Of a DNA stretch of 64,000 nucleotides, positions 45,591 through 55,185 are shown one piece after another. This DNA comes from Chitinophaga silvatica (lineage in GTDB: Bacteria; Bacteroidota; Bacteroidia; Chitinophagales; Chitinophagaceae). The stretch covers positions 744,001 to 808,000 of the forward strand of contig NZ_QPMM01000002.1 of NCBI RefSeq assembly GCF_003419895.1. Direction: 5' to 3'. Each line of letters begins with the position of its first letter. The first letter of the stretch is position 1. Under the pieces are notes generated by a model, which worked only from the letters and a program-made list of their open reading frames with translations, had not been told where the DNA came from and made no database searches. The position numbers and the translations under genes were made by a program.

Positions 45591-47240
45591 TTAAAACTTA
45601 ATCAGCACTCCACCCACAATATTAAATCCATAAGTCGGATAAAGGTAATAACGTTGATAATGAGAGTTAAAGATATTATTTGCATTCACCCACAGACCAA
45701 AATTCTTTCCAATATCATAGGCAGCTCCGGCATTCATATCCCATGCACCACTTGTTTTATTGAAATCTTTATTAGGTAGCAGATAATAGGTGCCGCTTAA
45801 AGCAAAAAGATCCGCTCTGAGGTGAAATTTCCTGCCGATAGTATACTGAGCAAATAAATCTCCCTGAAATGGTGGTAAATGCCAGGGTTTCAGTTGTGTT
45901 TCCTGCTTATTGTAGTTATACCAGTCGAAGGTCAGGCGGGCCTGGAACTTTTCTTCTTCAATATACCCAATTTCTGCGTGTAATTGAAATGCTCTCAGCA
46001 TTGTTTCATTAACAGTAATAAAACGTTTAGTATCGAGCGTATCATTAATAAATAAAGGCTGATCGTACCAGGTTACTGAAGCAAATTTTGTATTATAATT
46101 GAAATGACTACCTAAAGTACCTTTAATACCCGTATACTTTTCCTCTACCCTTGTATTCATCATGTTTTCAGACAAACCGGCAAGGAATGGATTTTTAGTA
46201 GCAAGATTACGGTAAGAATTCTTTTCAAAATAAGAGATCCAACCACTGCTCAGGATCAATTTCTTTTTGATCAGGTGCGACTCATTTACGATATCTGGTA
46301 ATAGTTTGAATTTATTATCGCTCCAGGTTGGATTTACGCCGGCATGCAGCACAAATCCGGGCTTGATAATGTCAACAGCCGGATGGATGGCAACTATATT
46401 ATTATTGATTGCTTTTCCATTATCTACTTTATAGGTAGAAAGATCGAATACGCCTTCTACTCCGATATAGATATCCTCAAAGATTTGCTTGCGGATAGGA
46501 GCTTTGAAAATGAAAGTATTCTCAGTACGCTTGTAAGAATCATTGAACAGAATGAATTTTACATCTGGTTTGAATGTAAATGCCCAATCGTTTTGTGGAC
46601 GGTTCTCTACTCCAACAATTGCGGTAATCTGATTGAAGGTTTGTGCCAGATCTTTGTTTTTAAAGTTGGCGGTATCATGATCATACCCGTAATAGTGTAC
46701 TGTATTTCTGTCGTATGCGAGGCTGGCGTCAAATTTCAGTTTTGAAGTCAGATAAGCACCTGAAGCAAGGACATTCAGATTTGAATACTGCATGTCTTCA
46801 ATTTTGCTATCCTTGGAACCAGTATAGTTTACGTATAATCCGTAGTTGTATTGTTCATGTCTGCCACTTCCAAATCCTGCCTGAACATAAGGAGTTTGCA
46901 GATTACCATATCCAAGTTTAAGGAAGTTGTTTTGCAGATTACCCAGTGAATCTTTTCCCAATGCCAGTGGTTTTAAAGGAGTGGCCTGGTACATAAAATT
47001 CAGATTCAATGCCGGGATCTGATACTTTAACGCCGGTTTACTGGTATCTACGTTCGGTAAAGAAGCAGTCAGGTTAAGTTTATAGGCATCGCGCAGTTTA
47101 GGCTGATTGGTAGAAATGATATCTATCGTTTCCTGTTTAAGGCCCTCCTGTGCGTAAGTTTTACTAACTGGTAGTAAGCTGGCTACTGCCAGTGCTGCCA
47201 GAAATAAAGCTTGTTTGTTAAATATATTGAGAGTGTTCAT
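45591..47240 (-). CDS. Beta-barrel outer-membrane protein paired with TPR protein
   Basis: A 549-aa protein with a signal peptide (about 1-30, ending KTYAQ). Many amphipathic strands (NYGLYVNYTGSK, FHLRADLFALSG, GYGNLQTPYVQAGFGSG) fill the rest. It resembles the barrel part of TonB-dependent receptors but has no plug domain or TonB box that I can see. It starts 43 bases after the large TPR gene; this TPR-barrel pairing recurs in Bacteroidota. Transport role unproven. Confidence 0.7.
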   Translation of the reverse strand: MNTLNIFNKQALFLAALAVASLLPVSKTYAQEGLKQETIDIISTNQPKLRDAYKLNLTASLPNVDTSKPALKYQIPALNLNFMYQATPLKPLALGKDSLGNLQNNFLKLGYGNLQTPYVQAGFGSGRHEQYNYGLYVNYTGSKDSKIEDMQYSNLNVLASGAYLTSKLKFDASLAYDRNTVHYYGYDHDTANFKNKDLAQTFNQITAIVGVENRPQNDWAFTFKPDVKFILFNDSYKRTENTFIFKAPIRKQIFEDIYIGVEGVFDLSTYKVDNGKAINNNIVAIHPAVDIIKPGFVLHAGVNPTWSDNKFKLLPDIVNESHLIKKKLILSSGWISYFEKNSYRNLATKNPFLAGLSENMMNTRVEEKYTGIKGTLGSHFNYNTKFASVTWYDQPLFINDTLDTKRFITVNETMLRAFQLHAEIGYIEEEKFQARLTFDWYNYNKQETQLKPWHLPPFQGDLFAQYTIGRKFHLRADLFALSGTYYLLPNKDFNKTSGAWDMNAGAAYDIGKNFGLWVNANNIFNSHYQRYYLYPTYGFNIVGGVLIKF

Positions 47241-47283
47241 GCTCTGTTGCGCTTAATTTTCAAAAATCAAAATTCCGTTCCTT

Positions 47284-50200
47284 TTATTTCTTAGGTTTTT
47301 TACCGGCTGCTTTTTCTTCTGCTTCAGCTTTTGCTAGTTTATCCTTTGCTTCCTGCTTTAATTCAGGAATGGTAGAATTAGTAACTATACTTTCATAAGT
47401 TGCTTTTGCATTGAAGTAATCTTGCTGGCGGGTATAAACATCTCCCAATAAGATATAGGATTTAGCTACCCAATACTCGTAGGAAGGCGTGTTTTTGATA
47501 ACATCAAAGCCTGCTTTTTCTGCTGCATCCAGCTCATTTTGTTGTAAATAGCTTGCAGCGATATTGTAGCGGGCTTCTGCACCTGTTTCGGATTTTGTCA
47601 TGCCGGCAACAGTTTTAAACTCACTGATAGCAGATGCATAATTTTTTGCTTCCTGTAAGGATTTTCCTCTGTAGAAATGCGCAATAATCTGATCATCAGT
47701 ACTGATATTATTGGCGGCCAGCAACATTTCTGCGTAGTTGGCTACTTCATCCCAACGTTTCAGCTGATAGGTACTTCTCAGTAATCCTCTGGTAGCGCTT
47801 AAGCTATTTTCTTTACTGGTAGCCAGGTCCTGCAGTTGTAAATAATAAGTTCTGGCCTTATCATAATTTTTTACCTGATAGAAATTGATGCTTGCTGCCT
47901 GTAAAGCAGATCTCTCTGCGTAGATGCTGTTATTTTTTGACAAAACAAATTCATAGGCCGGTAAAGCATTCGTGTAATCTTTGTTGTTATACAAACACTC
48001 GGCTTTATAGAAATTAGCCGGCAGAATAAACTGGCCGTTAGGATATCTTTGAATATATCCGTTGAATGCTGTTATAGCTCCGTTATAGTCATTGCTACTG
48101 AAACGTGCTTCTGCAGCTGCATAAGTAATAGAATCTTCTGCGGAAGCGGAAACACTTCTACCACTAGCTTTAAGGAATGCCAGATAGTCGTCTGTTTTTC
48201 CCTGGCTTACATACACTGTTTTCATGCTTTGCAGCGCCTCATTAGCTTCCGGAGAATCCGGGAATTTTTCAACAACCTGACGATAGTACGATAATGCTTT
48301 ATTGTCGTTGTCTTTGTTATAATAGCACAATCCTAATTTCAGCAAAGCTCTTGGGGCATTGGCGCCATTAGGTTGTTTCTGTAATACTTTTTCAAGGAAT
48401 GGAATTGCCTCTGTATACTTTTCCTGTGAAAGATAAGTATTTGCAATTTCCATATCTGTTTCATTAGAGAAGTTGGAAGATGGAAACTGATTACCTAATT
48501 GTTTCAGCAATGCGAGTTTTTCTCCTTGTTTACCTTGTAACCCGAGTATTACAGCTTTCTGATAAGTAGCATAATCGGCTCCCGGTTCATTATTATTGAT
48601 AATTCTGTCGTAAAGCGCAAGTGCTTTAGGGAACTGCCTCAACATATAATAACAATCGGCCGATCTTAATACGGCATCAGTTGCAATTCTGGTAGCATTT
48701 GGTCCACTGGTGCGCTGAGCATTTTCGAAATGTGGAAGTGCTTCATTGAATTTATCCTGTTTCAACAGGCTATATCCAAGATTGTAGGAGGCAGTTTGTG
48801 GATTTGCTTCCCCGGAAACCGGTGAATTACTATTTAAATATGCATTAAGGTTAGTGATTGCCTGATCTGTTTTATTCTGACGCAGGGCAATTTCTGCTTT
48901 CCAGAAATGTGCCAGCTGCTTGATTTGCGGATCATAAGGATTTTTGATAGCAATATCCAGTAGTCTGTCTGCTTCTGCCAGTTGCTGATCATTGATTAGC
49001 TGAGTGGCGCGGCCATAAGCCACTTTCTGATATGCTTTCAGAACAGCCGGGCTTTTATCATCAATGGCTTCGATAGTAGTAATACCGTCTTTATAGTTGT
49101 TACTGTTTAAAAACAGATTTACTAAAATTTCCCGGGCCTCTGTATGGTATTGAGAGCGCGGATATGTTTTTACAAATTGTGTTAATTCAGTTAATGCGGC
49201 ATCAGGATAACCTAATTCATAAGAGAGCTTACCGTAATTGAAACGGGATATTTCTTGCTGCTGGGCATTTGAACTGTTATTGGCGCAGAAAGCAAAAGCA
49301 TTACGTGCATTGGCTTTTTGTCCGGTGCGTAGGTAACAGTCACCTAACAGGTACATAGAGTTTTGGCCTAAAGAATCTTTAGAGCTGCTCAGTTGTTTAA
49401 ACCCTGTGATTGCTTTATTAAAATTATTAGTTTGATAATAAGCGTAGGAGAGTTGATATATATCTTCTTTCTTAACTTCTTCCGAGTTGTCCTGGAAATC
49501 TTGCAGGAGAGGTAATGCTTTCTGATAATCCTTCTTTTCGAAGTATGCTTTACCCAGCAATTGCTTTAATTCGGCCTCGTAGTATTGTCCACCAGCTTTA
49601 ATTAAAGGTTCGGTGTAGGAGATCAGTTGATCTGTTTTTCCCTGGAAGTAGTAAATTTCTGCGATGTAGTAAGGTACAACATTGCTGTATTTAGGTTCCT
49701 GAACAACTTTCTGGAAGCTGTTTAAGGCATCTGCGTATTTGTGGTTGTAGTACGCGATGAAGCCGTAGTAATAGTTTGCAGGAATATTATACTTGCCGGG
49801 AATATCTTTTATGGAAGAAAACAAAGGCAAAGCCTTTTGAAAATCTTTCATGTTGAAGTAGCAGTAAGCCAATTCGAATTTGGCTTCGGCTATTTCAGCA
49901 TTGGAGAGGTTTTCGATATTAGCCTTTTCATACAGAGGGATGGCCTCTTTAAATTTATTCTGGCGGAAGTAATATTTTGCCAGCTGGTAGCTTACGAGTT
50001 CTTCTCTGGCACTGTTATTAGCCGTTTTGAGGAAGTCGAGGGCTTGTTGTTCTGCATTGTCCTGCTGTAATTTCAGGGTACAGATGGTATAATAATAGAA
50101 GGCATCGGTTTTGACAAGGTCGCGATTTGTTTCATGCCAGTAGTCGATGTTCTGGATTGTTTGTTTGAAAAGCTGCATAGCAACAGCATATTTCTCTTGC

Positions 50201-50361
50201 TGGAAATGTTGCTGGGCGTCTTTAAATACTTTTTCAGGATCTGTATACACGCGTGTCTGTTGTGCATGGGCTGTAGAGATCCCGGTCAGACCGGCACCTG
50301 TAAATACCAGCACGGAAAAATACAGTTGACCTGGAATAATAACTTTTCTTATAAATTGCAT
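47284..50361 (-). CDS. Large exported TPR-repeat protein
   Basis: A 1025-aa protein with a signal peptide (about 1-34, ending ISTAHAQ). It is almost entirely TPR repeats, for example YYFRQNKFKEAIPLYEKANIENLSN, KFELAYCYFNMKDFQKALPLF and ALLKLGLCYYNKDNDNKALSYYRQVVEKFPDSPEA. It ends in a Lys-rich tail (EAEEKAAGKKPKK). Probably a periplasmic scaffold for the barrel protein encoded downstream. First gene of the two-gene unit. Confidence 0.85.
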   Translation of the reverse strand: MQFIRKVIIPGQLYFSVLVFTGAGLTGISTAHAQQTRVYTDPEKVFKDAQQHFQQEKYAVAMQLFKQTIQNIDYWHETNRDLVKTDAFYYYTICTLKLQQDNAEQQALDFLKTANNSAREELVSYQLAKYYFRQNKFKEAIPLYEKANIENLSNAEIAEAKFELAYCYFNMKDFQKALPLFSSIKDIPGKYNIPANYYYGFIAYYNHKYADALNSFQKVVQEPKYSNVVPYYIAEIYYFQGKTDQLISYTEPLIKAGGQYYEAELKQLLGKAYFEKKDYQKALPLLQDFQDNSEEVKKEDIYQLSYAYYQTNNFNKAITGFKQLSSSKDSLGQNSMYLLGDCYLRTGQKANARNAFAFCANNSSNAQQQEISRFNYGKLSYELGYPDAALTELTQFVKTYPRSQYHTEAREILVNLFLNSNNYKDGITTIEAIDDKSPAVLKAYQKVAYGRATQLINDQQLAEADRLLDIAIKNPYDPQIKQLAHFWKAEIALRQNKTDQAITNLNAYLNSNSPVSGEANPQTASYNLGYSLLKQDKFNEALPHFENAQRTSGPNATRIATDAVLRSADCYYMLRQFPKALALYDRIINNNEPGADYATYQKAVILGLQGKQGEKLALLKQLGNQFPSSNFSNETDMEIANTYLSQEKYTEAIPFLEKVLQKQPNGANAPRALLKLGLCYYNKDNDNKALSYYRQVVEKFPDSPEANEALQSMKTVYVSQGKTDDYLAFLKASGRSVSASAEDSITYAAAEARFSSNDYNGAITAFNGYIQRYPNGQFILPANFYKAECLYNNKDYTNALPAYEFVLSKNNSIYAERSALQAASINFYQVKNYDKARTYYLQLQDLATSKENSLSATRGLLRSTYQLKRWDEVANYAEMLLAANNISTDDQIIAHFYRGKSLQEAKNYASAISEFKTVAGMTKSETGAEARYNIAASYLQQNELDAAEKAGFDVIKNTPSYEYWVAKSYILLGDVYTRQQDYFNAKATYESIVTNSTIPELKQEAKDKLAKAEAEEKAAGKKPKK

Positions 50362-50397
50362 GCTATAGCTGTTATTTCTTGAATATTATTATTGTTT

Positions 50398-50544
50398 CTC
50401 GCAAAGAAGCAAAGTTGCAAAGAAGCAAAGAATGTTAAGTAACATAAGAATTTTTATTTTAAACGATTGTTGTGAAAAAATCTTATGTCTTTTACTCTTT
50501 ATTTTAACTTCTTATGCCTCTTTGCTTCTTTGCCGCTTTGCGAG
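50398..50544. repeat. Long palindromic repeat, copy 3 (CGCAAAG family)
   Basis: Arms starting CTCGCAAAGAAGCAAAG (50398 on) and ending GCTTCTTTGCCGCTTTGCGAG (up to 50544) are inverted with insertions. An inner CATAAG / CTTATG pair is present. A further degenerate copy of the arm continues to about 50582. It lies between the divergent TPR and DoxX genes. Confidence 0.7.
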
Positions 50545-50722
50545 CAAAAAAAATTCTTTGCCTCCTTTGCCACTCTGCGTGCAATACTCCGCGTCAAATA
50601 TAGACGTTATATCCTTTCTTTTCCAGACGCGTTTCTAACAATGTGGATAACTACAGAGGCAAGGCATAGCCTATTCTTTTATCTTGCAAAAAAATGCGAA
50701 ACAGCACTAAACCTTATCTACT

Positions 50723-51130
50723 ATGAGAAAACTCTTTTCTTCCGGCTATTCCAATGGAGCCGTTAGTTTTGCCATGTTAGTTGTTCGTATAGTCTTTGGC
50801 GGACTAATATTTTTACATGGATGGCCAAAGCTGATCAATTTTTCTGCCAAAATGAATACTTTTTCAGATCCTTTAGGGGTTGGACACAAAATTTCTTTGG
50901 GTTTGATCGTTTTTGCCGAAGTTTTTTGTGCAGTTTTTGTGATTTTGGGATTGTTGACAAGATTAGCCAGCATACCCCTGATTATTTCTATGAGTGTAAT
51001 TACCTTTGTAATTCATAGCGCTAAACCATTGGATGAGAGAGAATTGCCACTTATGTTTCTGGCAGCCTTTGTAGCGATCCTTTTCGTAGGTCCGGGCAAG
51101 TTTTCTCTGGATGGCGCTATCGGAAAGTAA
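50723..51130 (+). CDS. DoxX family membrane protein
   Basis: A 135-aa protein with four membrane segments. It opens FAMLVVRIVFGGLIFLHGWPKL, the DoxX signature, followed by FAEVFCAVFVILGLLTRLASIPLI. DoxX proteins are linked to redox and sulfur stress in some bacteria; the role here is open. Heads a plus-strand group with a thioesterase, cinA and an E2 gene (gaps of about 45, 35 and 60 bases). Confidence 0.85.
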   Translation: MRKLFSSGYSNGAVSFAMLVVRIVFGGLIFLHGWPKLINFSAKMNTFSDPLGVGHKISLGLIVFAEVFCAVFVILGLLTRLASIPLIISMSVITFVIHSAKPLDERELPLMFLAAFVAILFVGPGKFSLDGAIGK

Positions 51131-51174
51131 AATTTTCTAAAAAAAAGGTTTGGAGATTAAACAATAGCACAATT

Positions 51175-51588
51175 ATGTTCATTAGTACAACAACCATTCG
51201 GGTGAGATATGGTGAAACAGATCAGATGGGATACCTTTATTATGGTAACTATGGCTTATATTATGAAGTAGGAAGGGCAGAAGCGATCCGTGAACTGGGT
51301 TTTTCCTACAAGGAACTGGAAGATCAGGGAGTGATTATGCCAGTAGCCGAATTACAGGTTAAATATCTGAGGCCTGCCTATTACGATGATCTGATCACTG
51401 TGAAAACCATGCTGAAAGAGCTCCCCAAAAGCTCTAAGATCCAGTTTCATAGTGAGTTATATAATGAAAAGAACGAATTGCTGAATGTGGGAGTGACCAC
51501 CCTGGTATTCATAGATGCTAAAACAAAGCTGAAAGCAGGGCTGCCTGAAGAGTTGAAAAAGAGACTGCAACCATTTTTTGCAGAATAA
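51175..51588 (+). CDS. Acyl-CoA thioesterase, 4HBT/YbgC type
   Basis: A 137-aa hot-dog-fold enzyme. The motif VRYGETDQMGYLYYGNYGLYYEVGR carries the YbgC-type Asp in ETDQMG. Conserved strands LQVKYLRPAYYDDLITVKT and FHSELYNEKNELLNVGVTTLVFID follow. Hydrolyses acyl-CoA thioesters; chain-length preference unknown. Confidence 0.9.
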   Translation: MFISTTTIRVRYGETDQMGYLYYGNYGLYYEVGRAEAIRELGFSYKELEDQGVIMPVAELQVKYLRPAYYDDLITVKTMLKELPKSSKIQFHSELYNEKNELLNVGVTTLVFIDAKTKLKAGLPEELKKRLQPFFAE

Positions 51589-51623
51589 AGGATTGTCTGT
51601 TAATAACAAAAACTATAAAACCC

Positions 51624-52871
51624 GTGGAAAAGATATTAACCAGTATTATCACAATAGGAGATGAGTTATTAATTGGTCAGACAATTGATACTAATTCGGC
51701 CTGGATGGCCCAGCGCCTCAATGATATGGGGATTTGGGTGCATAGAAGGGTCGCAATTGGTGATAAGCGGGAAGATATTCTTTCAGCTCTCCGGCAGGAA
51801 TCATCGGTTTCCCAGATTGTATTGATTACAGGTGGTCTTGGACCCACAGCCGACGATATTACCAAACCTATCTTATGTGAATATTTCAATACTCAGCTGG
51901 TTCAAAACGAAGAAGCACTAAAAAATGTGCTTCATATTTTTGAAAGCAGGGGATTGCCAATACTTGAAAGGAATATAGAACAGAGTATGGTTCCCGAGTC
52001 GGCCATTATTATACAGAACGACTGGGGTACCGCACCGGGAATGTGGTTCGAGAAAGAGGGGGTTATTTATGTGTCGATGCCCGGTGTACCTTATGAAATG
52101 CAAGGAGTAATGACCAGTTATGTGTTACCCCAATTGGAAAAGCATTTCAAAACGCCGGCAGTAATGCATCAGACAGTAGTGACGTCGGGGATGGGTGAGT
52201 CTTTTGTGGCAGAACGACTTGTTGCATTTGAAGCCAGCTTGCCTCCTCATTTTAGCCTGGCTTACCTGCCCAGTTACAGCCTGTTAAAACTCAGATTATC
52301 TGCTTTTGGAAGTGAAAAACTGGAAATAGCAGCTGAAATGAGCACCCTTTTTCATGAACTGAAGGCATTGGTAGAAGATATTACAGTTAGTGATCAGGAT
52401 ATCCCTATTGCGCAGGTAATAGGGCAGTTGCTCCATGAAAAAGGGAAAACTGTAGGTACAGCTGAAAGTTGTACTGGTGGACTAATCAGCAGTCAGATCA
52501 CCTCAATTTCCGGAAGTTCCGCTTATTATAAGGGTAGTGTAGTGACCTACGCTAATGAAATGAAAGTCAGACTGCTCGGTGTAAATCCGGCTACTCTGAA
52601 GGCTTATGGTGCAGTGAGTGAGGAAACAGTAGTAGAAATGGTGACCGGAGCGCTTAAAATATTAGAAACTGATTATGCTATTGCAGTAACCGGAATAATG
52701 GGGCCCGATGGAGGAACCCCTGAAAAGCCGGTTGGTACCGTATGGATTGCAGTGGCAGATGCCAACACAATTATTACAAAAAAACATCATCTTCGCTACG
52801 ACCGGGAGCGGAACACTAATATGGCAGCGGTTTACGCAATGAACGAACTGCGAAAGCTCATCCTTCAATAG
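51624..52871 (+). CDS. cinA: CinA family competence/damage-inducible protein
   Basis: A 415-aa protein with a GTG start at 51624. The N-terminal MoaB-like domain (ITIGDELLIGQTIDTNSAWMAQRL and LITGGLGPTADDITKP) is followed by a C-terminal PncC-like nicotinamide-nucleotide amidohydrolase domain (GTAESCTGGLISSQITSISGSSAYYKGS and AVTGIMGPDGGTPEKPVGTVWIA). Deamidates NMN in pyridine-nucleotide recycling and may hydrolyse ADP-ribose. Confidence 0.95.
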   Translation: MEKILTSIITIGDELLIGQTIDTNSAWMAQRLNDMGIWVHRRVAIGDKREDILSALRQESSVSQIVLITGGLGPTADDITKPILCEYFNTQLVQNEEALKNVLHIFESRGLPILERNIEQSMVPESAIIIQNDWGTAPGMWFEKEGVIYVSMPGVPYEMQGVMTSYVLPQLEKHFKTPAVMHQTVVTSGMGESFVAERLVAFEASLPPHFSLAYLPSYSLLKLRLSAFGSEKLEIAAEMSTLFHELKALVEDITVSDQDIPIAQVIGQLLHEKGKTVGTAESCTGGLISSQITSISGSSAYYKGSVVTYANEMKVRLLGVNPATLKAYGAVSEETVVEMVTGALKILETDYAIAVTGIMGPDGGTPEKPVGTVWIAVADANTIITKKHHLRYDRERNTNMAAVYAMNELRKLILQ

Positions 52872-52932
52872 GATTTGAGACAATTACCTTATTTTTGTTC
52901 CGCACTAAAGCATAAATGCTAAATTCAATCTT

Positions 52933-54252
52933 ATGGCTATTGTAGAATTGGTAATGCCTAAAATGGGGGAGAGCATCATGGAAGCTACCATTTTGCGTTG
53001 GCACAAAAAGGCAGGAGATCACGTAAAAGTAGATGAAACTGTTCTTGAAATTGCCACCGATAAAGTGGATAGTGAAGTTCCTTCCATTGCAGAAGGAGAA
53101 ATCACAGAAGTGCTTTTCAATGAAAATGACGTTGTACCTGTAGGTACCGTTATTGCCCGTATCCGTACCAATGCAGAAGAGGGAGTTTCCACGGCTCCAA
53201 CAGAACCAGCAGCACCTGCTGCAGCAACTTCAGGTCAGGTAGCCAATCCGACCCCTGCACACACACCAGAACAATCTGCCGCTGCTACCACGAACAGCGG
53301 ACCAAAATTCTATTCCCCATTAGTGCTAACAATCGCACAACAGGAAGGAGTTAGCTTTGCCGATCTTGATAAAATACCCGGTTCCGGTAACGACGGTAGG
53401 GTAACTAAAAAAGATATTCTGCAATATGTTGCGGATCGCAAGGAAGGAAAGATTATCCCGGATGTTACTCCTGCAAGAGAAACAGCTCCGGCACCAGCAA
53501 AACCAATAGTAACAACCACCGTTGCCAGCCCTACCTATAGCGGGAATGTTGAAATTGTGGAAATGGACAGAATGCGCAAACTGATCGCCAATCACATGGT
53601 GATGAGCAAACAGGTTAGTCCGCATGTTACCAGCTTTGCTGAAGCAGATGTTACAAACATGGTGAAATGGAGAGATCGTGTAAAAGGTGATTTCGAAAAA
53701 AGAGAAGGCGAAAAACTTACTTTTACCCCACTCTTTATCGAGGCTATCGTGAAATGTATTAAACGTTTCCCGCTGATCAACTGCTCTCTGGATGGTGATA
53801 AAATCATCATCAAAAAAGATATTAACATTGGTATGGCCACCGCTTTGCCAAGTGGTAACCTGATTGTTCCCGTAATTAAAAGCGCGGATGTCCTCAATCT
53901 GGTTGGTATCACCAAACAGGTGAACCACCTGGCCAACGCTGCCCGTCAGAATAAACTGAAACCTGAAGATACCCAAAGCGGAACCTTCACCCTTACAAAC
54001 GTTGGTACCTTCGGCAGCCTGATGGGAACTCCTATCATTAATCAGCCACAGGTAGCAATACTCGCAGTAGGCGCAATCAAAAAACGCGCAGTAGTTATCG
54101 AAACTCCGGAAGGAGATACCATCGGCATCCGCCACATGATGTATCTCTCCATGTCGTATGATCACCGTATCGTTGATGGTTCCCTCGGTGCTACCTTCCT
54201 GACAGCAGTAGCTCAGGAACTGGAAAATTTCGATCCGAAAAAATCATTCTAA
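52933..54252 (+). CDS. Dihydrolipoyllysine acyltransferase (E2 of a 2-oxo acid dehydrogenase)
   Basis: A 439-aa protein. The lipoyl domain has the swinging Lys44 in EIATDKVDSEV. An Ala/Pro-rich hinge (about 80-125) and a peripheral-subunit-binding domain (SPLVLTIAQQEGVSFADLDKI, GNDGRVTKKDIL) follow. The C-terminal catalytic domain has YDHRIVDGSLGATFL (catalytic His). The E1 and E3 genes are not adjacent. The pattern (single lipoyl domain, about 440 aa) fits a branched-chain-type or generic E2; class not decided. Confidence 0.92.
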   Translation: MAIVELVMPKMGESIMEATILRWHKKAGDHVKVDETVLEIATDKVDSEVPSIAEGEITEVLFNENDVVPVGTVIARIRTNAEEGVSTAPTEPAAPAAATSGQVANPTPAHTPEQSAAATTNSGPKFYSPLVLTIAQQEGVSFADLDKIPGSGNDGRVTKKDILQYVADRKEGKIIPDVTPARETAPAPAKPIVTTTVASPTYSGNVEIVEMDRMRKLIANHMVMSKQVSPHVTSFAEADVTNMVKWRDRVKGDFEKREGEKLTFTPLFIEAIVKCIKRFPLINCSLDGDKIIIKKDINIGMATALPSGNLIVPVIKSADVLNLVGITKQVNHLANAARQNKLKPEDTQSGTFTLTNVGTFGSLMGTPIINQPQVAILAVGAIKKRAVVIETPEGDTIGIRHMMYLSMSYDHRIVDGSLGATFLTAVAQELENFDPKKSF

Positions 54253-54271
54253 CTGATTTTCAATAAAATAG

Positions 54272-54304
54272 AAAAGCTGTTTCAATCCGAAACAGCTTTT
54301 TTTT
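54272..54304 (+). terminator. Intrinsic terminator after the E2 gene
   Basis: A perfect 12-bp stem AAAAGCTGTTTC / GAAACAGCTTTT (54272-54283 with 54289-54300) is followed by a T-run. Confidence 0.9.
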
Positions 54305-54450
54305 GTAAAAATCAATTCAAATAAACAGAGAGTTTAGATTAAACATAAATCAACATCCCCAATAAAAAATTTAATAATGCATGATACTCCGGAACACGTA
54401 AAAAAAATACAATTACAAATCTGCCTCTAAACCCTCAATGGAAAGGCTTA

Positions 54451-54893
54451 ACCCAATGTTATAAGTTAAAAGAAATAAGTCCTGATTTTATTGTCTTTAA
54501 GTGATAGATAAATTTCCTTTACTGAAGGTTGGGCAGGGGCAAGCCCAATGCTATTAAGTTAAGAGGAATGGGCGTTGATTTTATTGACTTTAAGTGATAG
54601 ATAAATTTCCTTTAACGTAGGTTGGGCAGGGGTAAACCCTGCCCCTACAGGGCTTCAGCTCATTACAGTTTCTATATTGTAGATTTATATCTTTAAAGAA
54701 TTGAAATTAGTAGATTGACATTTAACATGAAATATTACTACCAGATGAAAATATAGTTTCGATGAAATCCTGTAGGGGCGGGGCTTGCCCCCGCCCAGCC
54801 TACGGTAAAGGAAATTTATCTAACCCTTAAAGACAATAAAATCGGGCCCATTCCTCTTAACTTAATAGCATTGGGTCAGCCTACGGTAAAGTA
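54451..54893. repeat. GC-rich direct and inverted repeat cluster
   Basis: A unit beginning CCCAATGYTATAAGTTAAR, continuing TTTAAGTGATAGATAAATTTCC and ending GGTTGGGCAGGGGC occurs twice in tandem (period 92; about 54451-54540 and 54543-54651). A third copy is inverted at about 54768-54893. The GC-rich tips (GGGCAGGGGTAAACCCTGCCC and GGGGCGGGGCTTGCCCCCGCCC) are themselves palindromic. REP/MITE-like. The surrounding 930-base gene-free stretch otherwise holds only terminators and a weak frame remnant. Confidence 0.8.
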
Positions 54894-54952
54894 AGCAAGT
54901 CCTTTGAATTGAAATCAATATATAATAAAAGCAAAAAAGGCAAAGGAAATTC

Positions 54953-55113
54953 CTTCGTCGAAATATCGTACTGAAGAGCGATCTACAGGCTCAAATTCTT
55001 AGGAATAAACTTCTTTCGATTTTTCTCTGAATACAGTTGCCATAAGTGCAGAATTAGATTGTTGTTGGCTGATATCATAAATATCGGCATTTTCCACTGC
55101 AATTAAGCCACCC
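54953..55113 (-). pseudogene. Weak protein-coding remnant
   Basis: On the minus strand a frame without start reads SSRGGLIAVENADIYDISQ, then QQSNSALMATVFREKSKEVYS, stop, and continues in the same frame with EFEPVDRSSVRYFDEGIS. Composition looks protein-like but no family was recognised. It may be the decayed 3' part of a lost gene. Low confidence. Confidence 0.2.
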
Positions 55114-55130
55114 CGGCTACTTTATAAAAG

Positions 55131-55164
55131 TAAAAAGGGATACCTCAAAAACTGAGGTACCCCT
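55131..55164 (-). terminator. Terminator of the SusC/SusD operon
   Basis: A 12-bp stem with one mismatch (55136-55147 with 55153-55164). Read on the minus strand it is followed by TTTTTACTTTT. Confidence 0.85.
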
Positions 55165-55185
55165 ATATTCCTACATTTGACTAAA

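Noticed and set aside
51624-51626. GTG start of cinA as an error
   Set aside because: The sequence right after GTG (EKILTSIITIGDELL) is the conserved CinA N-terminus, so GTG is accepted.
53326-54165. 279-aa minus-strand frame opposite the E2 gene
   Set aside because: Antisense shadow of a clearly conserved E2 catalytic domain; the translated sequence has no recognisable family.
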